Part shown: in pieces, positions 7,153-13,464 of the stretch
Position numbering within the stretch: position 1 is the stretch's first letter
Layout of the letters: the number at the start of each line of letters is the position of its first letter
Source of the DNA: Candidatus Dojkabacteria bacterium
Lineage (GTDB): Bacteria; Patescibacteriota; Dojkabacteria; SC72
Assembly: GCA_012800885.1 (NCBI GenBank)
Contig: JAAZIL010000044.1
Location: 1 to 13,492, forward strand
DNA length: 13,492 nt
Direction of reading: 5' to 3'
Notes under the pieces: model-generated
What the model was told of the DNA's origin: nothing
Seen by the model: only the letters and a program-made list of their open reading frames with translations
The model's database searches: none
Translations under genes and position numbers: made by a program

Positions 7153-8143
7153 ACTTTTTGAAAAATATGAAAATTATACTCTTAATATACCTCTTAGAGG
7201 AGAGGATAAAGTGCTTGTAAAAAAGGATAGAGTAGGTATAGGAGATGATTTTTTAGAAAAGACTGGAAGTAGCGTAAAAAAGACAATATATTTACCAACA
7301 GTCCTACATGTAAAGAGTGAAGATTCTGAGAAGTATTTAGTGTGTATGCATGGAGAATATATCGAGAAAGGGGAGGTAATAGCTAAAAAGACATCTTCTG
7401 GAGGATTAACTGTAATAGATTTAACTTCACCTGTAAGTGGTATATTGGATTTAAGTAGAATTAAACAGGGATATGTAGATATATTAGGAGAAGAGAGAAA
7501 AAGCATTGTAAAGAGTAACTTTGAAGGAGAGATAGGAGCTATAGATCCTACTACAGGACTAAGTCTTACAACAGACGTAGTAGCAGTAGATGGAGTTGTA
7601 GGTAGTAAAAAAGAAGGTACATTATTTGGTCAATTAGATACATTAGGAGATGGTAATACAATTGTTACTACGGCTTTTTTAGAACGTGAATATAAAGGTA
7701 AAATTGTATGGGTAGGTCCTTATCTGTATAGTAGTATCGCTGTAGAACTTTTTGAAAGAGGAGCAATTGCAGTATTAACATATGCAATGTCATATGAAGA
7801 GTTTAGGGATTTAGGATTACCGATTATGATATTCGGTGGTTTCGGTTCAGTACACTGTGATAGTTTGTTTTTAAAGAAATTCCTTACATTTATTGGTAAA
7901 TATGTAGTATTAGATCATAGACAGAATCAACTATTTATACTATCTGACCTCTCACCAAGAAATGAGAGATGGTTTGTTAACCAATATATTAACCAGAGTG
8001 TTATTTCTAGGAGTGCTACCTCATACGGATATATTGGTAAAACTCTGGAGTATAACCAAGAGAGTGATTTTGTATTAGTTGATTTTGGTAAAAAAGGTAC
8101 ATCCTTAATACATATTGGGTTATTAGATTTTATCGATTTGTAA
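7136..8143 (+). CDS. Uncharacterised protein with lipoyl-like barrel-sandwich region
   Basis: This 335-residue protein has no signal peptide or membrane helix. Residues 67-118 (GEYIEKGEVIAKKTSSGG, then SPVSGILD and GYVDILGEE) have the glycine-turn pattern of biotinyl/lipoyl-type barrel-sandwich hybrid domains, but no modifiable lysine in an MKM or DKA motif. Residues 128-185 (FEGEIGAIDPTTGLSLTTDVVAVDGVVG, then GTLFGQLDTLGDG) repeat the theme, and GKIVWVGPYL to LPIMIFGGFG (188-237) looks like an alpha/beta region. I associate this arrangement with proteins next to MutL-like genes in CPR and Chloroflexi, so it probably acts with the preceding gene; that is inference. The GTG at 7136 is the only usual start codon in this frame near the beginning, and it lies inside the upstream gene (17-base overlap). 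The stop TAA is part of the -35 box of the ctpA promoter. Confidence 0.6.
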   Translation: MEIRSRLFEKYENYTLNIPLRGEDKVLVKKDRVGIGDDFLEKTGSSVKKTIYLPTVLHVKSEDSEKYLVCMHGEYIEKGEVIAKKTSSGGLTVIDLTSPVSGILDLSRIKQGYVDILGEERKSIVKSNFEGEIGAIDPTTGLSLTTDVVAVDGVVGSKKEGTLFGQLDTLGDGNTIVTTAFLEREYKGKIVWVGPYLYSSIAVELFERGAIAVLTYAMSYEEFRDLGLPIMIFGGFGSVHCDSLFLKKFLTFIGKYVVLDHRQNQLFILSDLSPRNERWFVNQYINQSVISRSATSYGYIGKTLEYNQESDFVLVDFGKKGTSLIHIGLLDFIDL

Positions 8144-8167
8144 GTATATTAGAAGTAGTAATATAAT
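8138..8167 (+). promoter_or_regulatory. Promoter of ctpA-htrA
   Basis: TTGTAA (8138-8143), an 18-bp spacer and a perfect TATAAT (8162-8167). The -35 includes the stop codon of the preceding gene. Predicted start is near 8174, giving a leader of about 26 bases without SD. TATAATGGAA also occurs at the ychF promoter. Confidence 0.75.
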
Positions 8168-8199
8168 GGAACTTGTATCTTACTTTTTAAAAATTAACA

Positions 8200-9417
8200 A
8201 TGGATAGTGAGAATAAAGGTAGCAAGATATTTGGTGTTTTAATTCTACTTGTTGTTACATTTGTTTTTGGCGTAATAATGGGTAGAAATGTGATACCTAC
8301 CTCAGATGGTTTGTTCTCTTTTGATAGTAGTAAGAATGTAGATTTTGGCCTTTTCTGGAATGTGTGGGATATGTTGGAGAGAAAATATGTAGAGAAAGAT
8401 ACAGTTAGTGAAGAAGAGAAACTATTTGGAGCAATCAAAGGTTTAGTAAGTTCATATAATGACCCTGCTACTATCTTTTTAGATCCTGAAGAGACAAAAG
8501 ATTTTAATGCCTCGAATGAGGGTAAACTCTTTGAAGGGATAGGAGCAGAGTTAGGGTATGATGAAGGAGCAATCATCGTTGTAACACCGATAGAGGGTTC
8601 GCCTGCAAAAGCAGCAGGTATTAGGCCTGGTGACTATATTTTAGCTGTAGATGATTATGAATTAAAAAGTGGAGAAAATGTATATAGTATTGTACAGAGA
8701 ATAAGAGGCGAAGCTGGTACCGTTGTAAAGTTGAAAATACTACATAGAGATGAGTTTGAGCCTGTAGATATAGAGATAACAAGAGGAGAGATTACAGTAC
8801 CGAGTATTACACTTTCATATATTGGAGAGAAGAAAGATATTGCACTAATAGATGTCTCCAGGTTCACGGAGAGTTCACTGCAGGAGTGGAATAGTAAGTG
8901 GGATAGTACTGTACACGAGATTGTTAAGGCAGATGTAGAGAAGATTATTCTTGATTTAAGGAGTAATCCAGGAGGATACTTCAATGCTGCAATATATGCT
9001 GCTGATGAGTTTCTCCCTGCTGGAAAAGTAATAGCTAAACAAGAAGATAGTAAAGGGAGGGTGCAGGTATATGATTCCTCAAAGAAAGGGGAGTTAATAG
9101 GGAAGAGTATTGTAGTGCTAGTTAACGAAGGTTCTGCATCTTCTGCAGAGATATTAGCAGGAGCATTACAACAGAATAGTGTAGCAACCATTATTGGTAC
9201 TAAAACATATGGGAAAGGTACAGCACAGAGTATAGAGAATTTTAGTAACGGCTCTAGTCTACATGTTACTATTCTTAAATGGCTTCTTCCAGATGGGACT
9301 TGGTTGAGTAGAGAACACTCTGTTACACCTGATATTGAGGTAGAACTTAACTCAGAAGATTTTGTTAAAGGAGTTGATACACAGCTAGATAAAGCATTAG
9401 AATATATTAATAAATAA
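8200..9417 (+). CDS. ctpA: Carboxyl-terminal processing protease (S41A, CtpA/Prc type)
   Basis: This 405-residue serine protease has one N-terminal membrane helix at about 9-28 (FGVLILLVVTFVFGVIMG) that anchors it with the rest outside. A helical region follows with the family motif LVSSYNDPATIFLDPEE (82-98). Then comes a PDZ domain at about 110-195 (GIGAELGYDEGAIIVV, SPAKAAGIRPGDYILAVDD) and the S41 core with LDLRSNPGGY at 251-260. The catalytic Ser/Lys pair reads as Ser314 (in GSASSAEI) and Lys339 (in TYGKGT), 25 residues apart as in characterised members, with Glu317 also kept. The order SASSAE instead of the common SASASE is a small variation. Such enzymes trim or degrade envelope proteins from their C-termini. 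It has its own promoter and lies 17 bases before the HtrA gene, likely in one operon. The stop is TAA. Confidence 0.95.
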   Translation: MDSENKGSKIFGVLILLVVTFVFGVIMGRNVIPTSDGLFSFDSSKNVDFGLFWNVWDMLERKYVEKDTVSEEEKLFGAIKGLVSSYNDPATIFLDPEETKDFNASNEGKLFEGIGAELGYDEGAIIVVTPIEGSPAKAAGIRPGDYILAVDDYELKSGENVYSIVQRIRGEAGTVVKLKILHRDEFEPVDIEITRGEITVPSITLSYIGEKKDIALIDVSRFTESSLQEWNSKWDSTVHEIVKADVEKIILDLRSNPGGYFNAAIYAADEFLPAGKVIAKQEDSKGRVQVYDSSKKGELIGKSIVVLVNEGSASSAEILAGALQQNSVATIIGTKTYGKGTAQSIENFSNGSSLHVTILKWLLPDGTWLSREHSVTPDIEVELNSEDFVKGVDTQLDKALEYINK

Positions 9418-9434
9418 TTTTAAAAATAGAAGCT

Positions 9435-10610
9435 ATGAAAAAAGAGGAGAAAAAGGTAGAGGAAGAGAAAAAAGAGAAGGTAATAGATGTCAAATCTGGT
9501 TTAGAGAAGTACAAACATCTGAAGATATTTGGCATTACTTTAATAATAGTAGCATTCTTTTTAGCTCTTCTACTATCATTGGTTGTAATACTGAGATACA
9601 TGTATTCTTTTAATAGCGAGAGTACTCCTGAGTCTCAAGAAGATAAACAGGTAGTATTAAATGTTACAGAGGAAGAGAATGCGATAATTAATGTGGTTAA
9701 GAATTCCTCATCATCTGTTGTTAGTATTGCAGTTAGCCAACTTAAGCTTAAGAGTGGAGAGGGGATTGTTGATGAGGTTAGTAATATAGGGACTGGGTTT
9801 GTAGTAGATACAAATGGCATTATTATTACAAATCAGCATGTTGTATCTGATACTTCTGTTACTTACAAAATAATTACTAATGAAGGGAGGGAGTATGAGA
9901 TAGTAGAGATATTAAGAGATGACATTAATGATTTAGCTATTCTTAAAGTAGATGCTACCTCTCTTGATGCTATTGAGTTAGGAGACTCAGATAATCTTTT
10001 AGTTGGTCAAACAGTAATAGCAATAGGTACACCACTTGGAGAGTACGCAGGGAGCGTAACAACAGGGATAATAAGTGGCTTAAATAGGTCAGTTAGAACT
10101 TCATCGGGGTGGTTTGGTTCAACAACTAAAGTGTATGAAGATGCAATTCAAACAGATGCAGCAGTAAATCCAGGTAATTCAGGTGGCCCACTTATCAGTA
10201 CAGAAGGGAAAGTAATAGGGATAAACTTTGCTACAACTTCTACTGCAGATAATATATCTTTTGCATTGCCCATAAATAGGGTAAAACAGAGATTAGAAGA
10301 GTATAGAACGTATGGGAAATTCATAAGACCATATATAGGTATCTCTTACAGAATGATTTCAGAATTCGAAGCAATATATTATGAAGATGTAGTTGCGGGT
10401 GCACTAATTGTATCTGTAGATTCTTCTGGTCCAGCAGCTAAGGCAGGTATCTCCAGGGAAGATATTATTGTTAAAGTGGAAGGAGAGGAGGTAGGTCAAT
10501 CTTTGGCATACATAATTCAGTCTTTCAAGGTAGGCCAAGAGATTGAAATAGAGTTATGGAGAGCTGGCAAGACTAGAACGGTAAATGTTGTTTTAGGGGA
10601 AGGTGATTAA
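9435..10610 (+). CDS. htrA: Membrane-anchored HtrA/DegP-type serine protease
   Basis: This 391-residue protein begins with a highly charged Lys/Glu cytoplasmic tail (1-29), then one membrane helix at about 31-53. The trypsin-like domain (about 80-285) has the full triad: His135 in ITNQHVV, Asp166 in DINDLAIL and Ser249 in NPGNSGGPL. One PDZ domain follows at about 310-388 (GALIVSVDSSGPAAKAGISREDIIVKVEG). This is the DegS/HtrA-like single-PDZ layout, which degrades or senses misfolded proteins outside the membrane. It follows ctpA by 17 bases with no promoter visible, so the two PDZ proteases are probably made together as an envelope quality-control pair. The N-terminal tail is longer and more charged than in DegS. 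Its stop TAA overlaps the stop of prmC on the other strand within TTAA at 10607-10610. Confidence 0.95.
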   Translation: MKKEEKKVEEEKKEKVIDVKSGLEKYKHLKIFGITLIIVAFFLALLLSLVVILRYMYSFNSESTPESQEDKQVVLNVTEEENAIINVVKNSSSSVVSIAVSQLKLKSGEGIVDEVSNIGTGFVVDTNGIIITNQHVVSDTSVTYKIITNEGREYEIVEILRDDINDLAILKVDATSLDAIELGDSDNLLVGQTVIAIGTPLGEYAGSVTTGIISGLNRSVRTSSGWFGSTTKVYEDAIQTDAAVNPGNSGGPLISTEGKVIGINFATTSTADNISFALPINRVKQRLEEYRTYGKFIRPYIGISYRMISEFEAIYYEDVVAGALIVSVDSSGPAAKAGISREDIIVKVEGEEVGQSLAYIIQSFKVGQEIEIELWRAGKTRTVNVVLGEGD

Positions 10611-11410
10611 AAGGAGATATATAGGAATCTGTTTCTATTAAAGCAATCTTTAATACTTTTAACTTTGCTGTTTGGTAGATACTGTTTAACTAGTTTTTTA
10701 GTATTAGAGAAAACAGAACTTTCAGTCTCAATATATATCCCTTTGGGAGTAAATTCTTTCTTTGTTAGCTGCTTAAAAAGTTCTCTGTAGTAATGAAGTC
10801 CATCATCTCCTCCTTCTAAGGCGATTTTAGGTTCATAGAGTAGTACACTGTCATCTAGTTTTTCATATAATTTAGTAGGTATATAAGGTAAATTAGCAAT
10901 CAAGAGTGTAGGGGTATCTAGTCTTTGGATAGAGTCTATTAGATCTGTCTTATACCATGTTATCTGTTTCTTAGTTAAAATATTCTTTTCATTCTCTTTT
11001 GCAACTTCTAATGCTCTCTGAGAAATATCGGTAGCGATAATGTTTGTATTTTCAGTATAGTAAGCAAGGCTGATAGCTATACAACCACAACCGGTACCAA
11101 TATCTAAAACATTACATATACCTTCCTGATTAATTAAATCCCTACATTCATAAACAAGTTGCTCTGTTTCTATTCTTGGAATCATAGTATCTTCTGTTAC
11201 CTTAAATCTGTTCTTACAAAACTCTGTATAACCACATATATATTCCCAAGGTTTGTTCTGTTTAAGTTGAGATATTATCTGTTCAACAGACTGTTCTTTA
11301 TTTATAGATAAATATTCTGCAATCTCTCTTGAGAGACGATAAGCATCAGGGTAGTTAATACTATTGAGAAATTTTTGGATTTGATAAACTTGAGATAAAT
11401 TACTCTGCAT
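10607..11410 (-). CDS. prmC: Release factor glutamine methyltransferase
   Basis: PrmC (HemK) uses S-adenosylmethionine to methylate the glutamine of the GGQ loop in release factors; the target gene prfA is immediately upstream. With the ATG at 11410 the protein has 267 residues, normal for the family. A TTG at 11416 would add two residues. The N-terminal helical domain contains WEYICGYTEFCKNRFKV (about 55-71) and IPRIETEQLV. The SAM-binding motif is LDIGTGCGCIAISLA (about 102-116). The substrate-binding motif, normally NPPY, is NLPY at 173-176. EPKIALEGGDDGLHYY (193-208) is typical of PrmC rather than of other N6/N5 methyltransferases. The start lies inside prfA (11-base overlap), indicating translational coupling. 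Its 3' end overlaps that of htrA by 4 bases. Confidence 0.94.
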   Translation of the reverse strand: MQSNLSQVYQIQKFLNSINYPDAYRLSREIAEYLSINKEQSVEQIISQLKQNKPWEYICGYTEFCKNRFKVTEDTMIPRIETEQLVYECRDLINQEGICNVLDIGTGCGCIAISLAYYTENTNIIATDISQRALEVAKENEKNILTKKQITWYKTDLIDSIQRLDTPTLLIANLPYIPTKLYEKLDDSVLLYEPKIALEGGDDGLHYYRELFKQLTKKEFTPKGIYIETESSVFSNTKKLVKQYLPNSKVKSIKDCFNRNRFLYISF

Positions 11411-12491
11411 TTCCAATTATACTTAACTGTATACCTCTTGTAACATCATCGATTATCTCATCTAGTTCTCCGTAAAGAACAGCATCTAAGTTATGCCACG
11501 ATTTCTTTATCCTATGATCAGTTATTCTGTTCTGAGGAAAGTTGTATGTTCTAATCTTCTCAGCTCTCATAGCACCACCGATCTGAGATGCGCGTAGATC
11601 TGATCTTTTACTCTCTTCTTCTCTTTTTTGTTTTTCATATAATCTGGATCTAAGTGTTGCCATTGCTTTCTCTTTATTCTGAGCTTGATGTTTAGTTTCT
11701 TGACAACTTACAACAATTCCTGTTGGAATATGAGTTATTCTTACAGCAGAGTCTGTTCTGTTTACACACTGACCACCAGCACCAGATGCTCTCATAACAT
11801 CGATACGTAACTCTTCTGGTTTTATCTCAACATCTATCTCTAAGGCTTCAGGCATAATGGCAACGGTAGCTGTAGAGGTATGTATTCTCCCAGAAGATTC
11901 TGTTACAGGTACTCTCTGGACTCTGTGTACTCCACTTTCATATTTTAATCTTTTGTATACATTACTACCTTGAATATGAGCTATTACCTCTCTGTATCCT
12001 CCAGTGTCGGAGACATTACTATCAATAATCTGGACAATCCAACCCTGTTTAGTAGCATATGCTTTATACATGTCAAAGAGGTTTGCAGCAAAAAGAGATG
12101 CCTCTTGACCTCCAGCACCTGCCCGTATTTCAAGTATTACGGATCTACTATCATCTTTGTCATGGAATTCTCTCTCAATTAATAGATTCGCTATCTTGTC
12201 ATCTAATTTAGAGAGATTCTTCTCCAAAGTGACTACCTCTTCTCGAGCTAACTCTAATAGATCAGGTTCAACTGATTCATTCTGAAGTTTCTCTGCTTCT
12301 TCATACTCTTGTAAATATCTAAGAAATTGGGTCATTGTATCAGAGAGAGTAGTGTAGTAGTTAAGTTGTTCACTTAGAGATGAGATATCTTCATTTAGCC
12401 CCTCTATATTCTCTAATTTTTTCTCTAACTCTTCTCTCTTTTCTAGAGTAGAATCAATATCATATTTTTTCTTTAAAGTTTCTATGTCCAT
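11400..12491 (-). CDS. prfA: Peptide chain release factor 1
   Basis: RF1 ends translation at UAA and UAG. The 363-residue length is normal. Domain 1 is a long coiled helical region (1-110). The codon-recognition motif is PVT at 195-197 (in VQRVPVTESSGRIH), the PxT form of RF1 rather than the SPF form of RF2. The peptidyl-tRNA hydrolysis motif is GAGGQ with GGQ at 239-241, followed by CVNRTDSAVRITHIPTGI. The downstream overlapping prmC encodes the enzyme that methylates Gln241. It lies 40 bases after rpmE and is probably co-transcribed with it; the gap has an A/T palindrome but no clear promoter. No SD is visible before the ATG at 12491. The stop is TAA. Confidence 0.97.
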   Translation of the reverse strand: MDIETLKKKYDIDSTLEKREELEKKLENIEGLNEDISSLSEQLNYYTTLSDTMTQFLRYLQEYEEAEKLQNESVEPDLLELAREEVVTLEKNLSKLDDKIANLLIEREFHDKDDSRSVILEIRAGAGGQEASLFAANLFDMYKAYATKQGWIVQIIDSNVSDTGGYREVIAHIQGSNVYKRLKYESGVHRVQRVPVTESSGRIHTSTATVAIMPEALEIDVEIKPEELRIDVMRASGAGGQCVNRTDSAVRITHIPTGIVVSCQETKHQAQNKEKAMATLRSRLYEKQKREEESKRSDLRASQIGGAMRAEKIRTYNFPQNRITDHRIKKSWHNLDAVLYGELDEIIDDVTRGIQLSIIGNAE

Positions 12492-12531
12492 ATATGGATG
12501 ATAACATTAATATTAATACTTTAGGAAGTTG

Positions 12532-12870
12532 TTACTTGATTATATCTGCATTGGAGAGCATATCCTTGAGTGTAAGAGATGAAGAAGGTGTTTTAGGAGA
12601 ATTACTTTTCTTAGCCTTTCTACCTACCATTTTCTCTCTCTTAGTTCTAAAGGACATTTTAGCTGTTTTTTCTGCCCTCTCTTCAAACTTTCTGACAACA
12701 TTGTCTGTATCAACGATTTTCTGCTCTCCCGTATAGAAAGGGTGACACTTTGAACAGAGTTCAATATTCAAAACGTCGGTATTAGCGGTAGAACCTGTTA
12801 TAAAAGTATTACCACAGGAACATACTACTTTAACTTGATTGTTGTATTTAGGATGAATATCTCTTTTCAT
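12532..12870 (-). CDS. rpmE: Large ribosomal subunit protein bL31, zinc-type, with C-terminal extension
   Basis: Residues 1-60 are a typical L31: MKRDIHPKYNNQVKVVCSCGN, then LNIELCSKCHPFYTGEQKIVDTDNVVRKF. Cys17, Cys19, Cys39 and Cys42 form the zinc site of the C+ type. This type is replaced by zinc-free paralogues under zinc shortage in some bacteria; no paralogue is present here. At 112 residues the protein is about 40 longer than usual. The extra tail (about 66-112) is first basic (FRTKREKMVGRKAKK) and then Ser/Pro-rich, with no motif I recognise. It leads the rpmE-prfA-prmC unit and has a strong promoter whose predicted start lies only a few bases before the ATG, so the mRNA may be almost leaderless. 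The stop is TAA. Confidence 0.95.
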   Translation of the reverse strand: MKRDIHPKYNNQVKVVCSCGNTFITGSTANTDVLNIELCSKCHPFYTGEQKIVDTDNVVRKFEERAEKTAKMSFRTKREKMVGRKAKKSNSPKTPSSSLTLKDMLSNADIIK

Positions 12871-12880
12871 GACAGCTGAA

Positions 12881-12909
12881 ATTATAGCAGATAGCTAATT
12901 TGTTGTCTA
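12881..12909 (-). promoter_or_regulatory. Promoter of rpmE-prfA-prmC
   Basis: On the minus strand: TAGACA (12909-12904), a 17-bp spacer, then TGC-TATAAT (hexamer 12886-12881). This is the strongest-looking promoter in the window. Only 10 bases separate the -10 from the ATG, so the expected transcript start is about 12874 and the leader about 3-5 bases. Confidence 0.78.
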
Positions 12910-12929
12910 GAAATACTTAGAAGGAGAAG

Positions 12930-12950
12930 AGGGGGTGTTTTACACCCCCT
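12930..12950 (-). terminator. GC hairpin after hsp20, probable transcription terminator or mRNA 3' end
   Basis: A perfect 9-bp stem (AGGGGGTGT pairing with ACACCCCCT) with a TTT loop lies 7 bases past the hsp20 stop. It is by far the most GC-rich structure in this AT-rich window. On the hsp20 strand it is followed by the pyrimidine-rich CTTCTCCTTCT instead of a T run, so it is not a textbook intrinsic terminator. It separates hsp20 from the rpmE promoter. Confidence 0.65.
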
Positions 12951-12957
12951 GAAGAGT

Positions 12958-13401
12958 TTACTTAATTTCAATCTCTTTTACTTGAGACTCTTTTGCTTTT
13001 GGTAATTTAACAGTCAGCACGCCATCTTTAAAAGAGGCCTCAACTTTATCAGGATCTATTATTGTAGGTAGATTGAAACTCTGGCTGTAGGATTGTGCAT
13101 GCATAGTATTTAGGTAATATCTTTTCTCTTTCTCTTCTTTCTGTTCCTTTGTTTCTCCCTTAATACTTATACTATCCCCTGTTACAGAGATTTTAATATC
13201 TTTCTTCTCTATCCCAGGCATAGCCATCTTTACAAAAATGCTGTTTCCCTCTTCCCACATATCAGCAGAGAGGGTATCAAAATCCCTGTAGAACACATCG
13301 TCCCATCTAGTTAACGGAGAGCTAAAAAAGTCATCCATTAGAGATCTTACAGGTGTATATAAGGGATCTTGAGGTTTTCTGTTTATCTTTACAATCTTCA
13401 T
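12958..13401 (-). CDS. Small heat-shock protein (Hsp20/alpha-crystallin)
   Basis: The frame is open further upstream, but a TTG start at 13464 would be the -35 box itself; the ATG at 13401 gives 147 residues, normal for the family. The protein is an ATP-independent holdase that binds unfolding proteins in the cytoplasm as large oligomers. The N-terminal arm has PLYTPVRSLMDDFFSSPLTRWDD. The alpha-crystallin domain spans about 46-135, from MWEEGNSIFVKMAMPGIEKKDIKISV to the conserved FKDGVLTVKLPK (124-135). The C-terminal tail carries an I-x-I motif (IEI at 144-146) that docks onto neighbouring subunits. It is a single-gene unit with a terminator-like hairpin after it and a CIRCE-like operator over its promoter, so heat induction through HrcA is likely. 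The stop is TAA. Confidence 0.95.
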   Translation of the reverse strand: MKIVKINRKPQDPLYTPVRSLMDDFFSSPLTRWDDVFYRDFDTLSADMWEEGNSIFVKMAMPGIEKKDIKISVTGDSISIKGETKEQKEEKEKRYYLNTMHAQSYSQSFNLPTIIDPDKVEASFKDGVLTVKLPKAKESQVKEIEIK

Positions 13402-13427
13402 AATAGTAAAAAGTAATAATTTAACTA

Positions 13428-13454
13428 TTAGCAGAGTGTACCACCGAGTGCTAG
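13428..13454 (-). promoter_or_regulatory. CIRCE-like HrcA operator over the hsp20 promoter
   Basis: The plus strand reads TTAGCAGAG, nine bases, GAGTGCTAG. The CIRCE consensus is TTAGCACTC-N9-GAGTGCTAA. One half matches at 8 of 9 positions and the other at 6 of 9, with exactly the right 9-base spacer. It covers the -10 box, part of the spacer and the predicted transcript start, where a repressor would block RNA polymerase. hrcA itself is not in the window. Confidence 0.65.
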
Positions 13455-13464
13455 GGCTTGTCAA
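13435..13464 (-). promoter_or_regulatory. Promoter of hsp20
   Basis: On the minus strand: a perfect TTGACA (13464-13459), an 18-bp spacer and TACACT (13440-13435) preceded by TGG. The -10 to ATG distance is 33 bases, giving a leader of about 26 bases without SD. The remaining bases to 13492 show no gene that I can support. Confidence 0.75.

Noticed and set aside
8655..9191. 178-codon minus-strand frame inside ctpA
   Set aside because: It lies fully opposite a complete protease gene with intact catalytic motifs; its Ser/Leu/Thr-rich translation is typical antisense noise.
11416..11421. TATAAT on the minus strand just before prmC
   Set aside because: It lies inside prfA coding sequence only 5 bases from the prmC ATG, with no -35; too close to serve that gene.
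12506..12517. ATTAATATTAAT palindrome between rpmE and prfA
   Set aside because: A 12-bp A/T palindrome is expected by chance in such AT-rich DNA, and no -35 or conserved context supports a promoter or operator.
12494..12736. 80-codon plus-strand reading frame opposite rpmE
   Set aside because: It is antisense to a well-supported ribosomal protein gene, and its composition is that of a shadow frame.
13402..13464. Upstream extension of the hsp20 reading frame to a TTG at 13464
   Set aside because: The TTG is part of the TTGACA -35 box, and the added residues cover the promoter and CIRCE-like site; the ATG at 13401 matches the family start.
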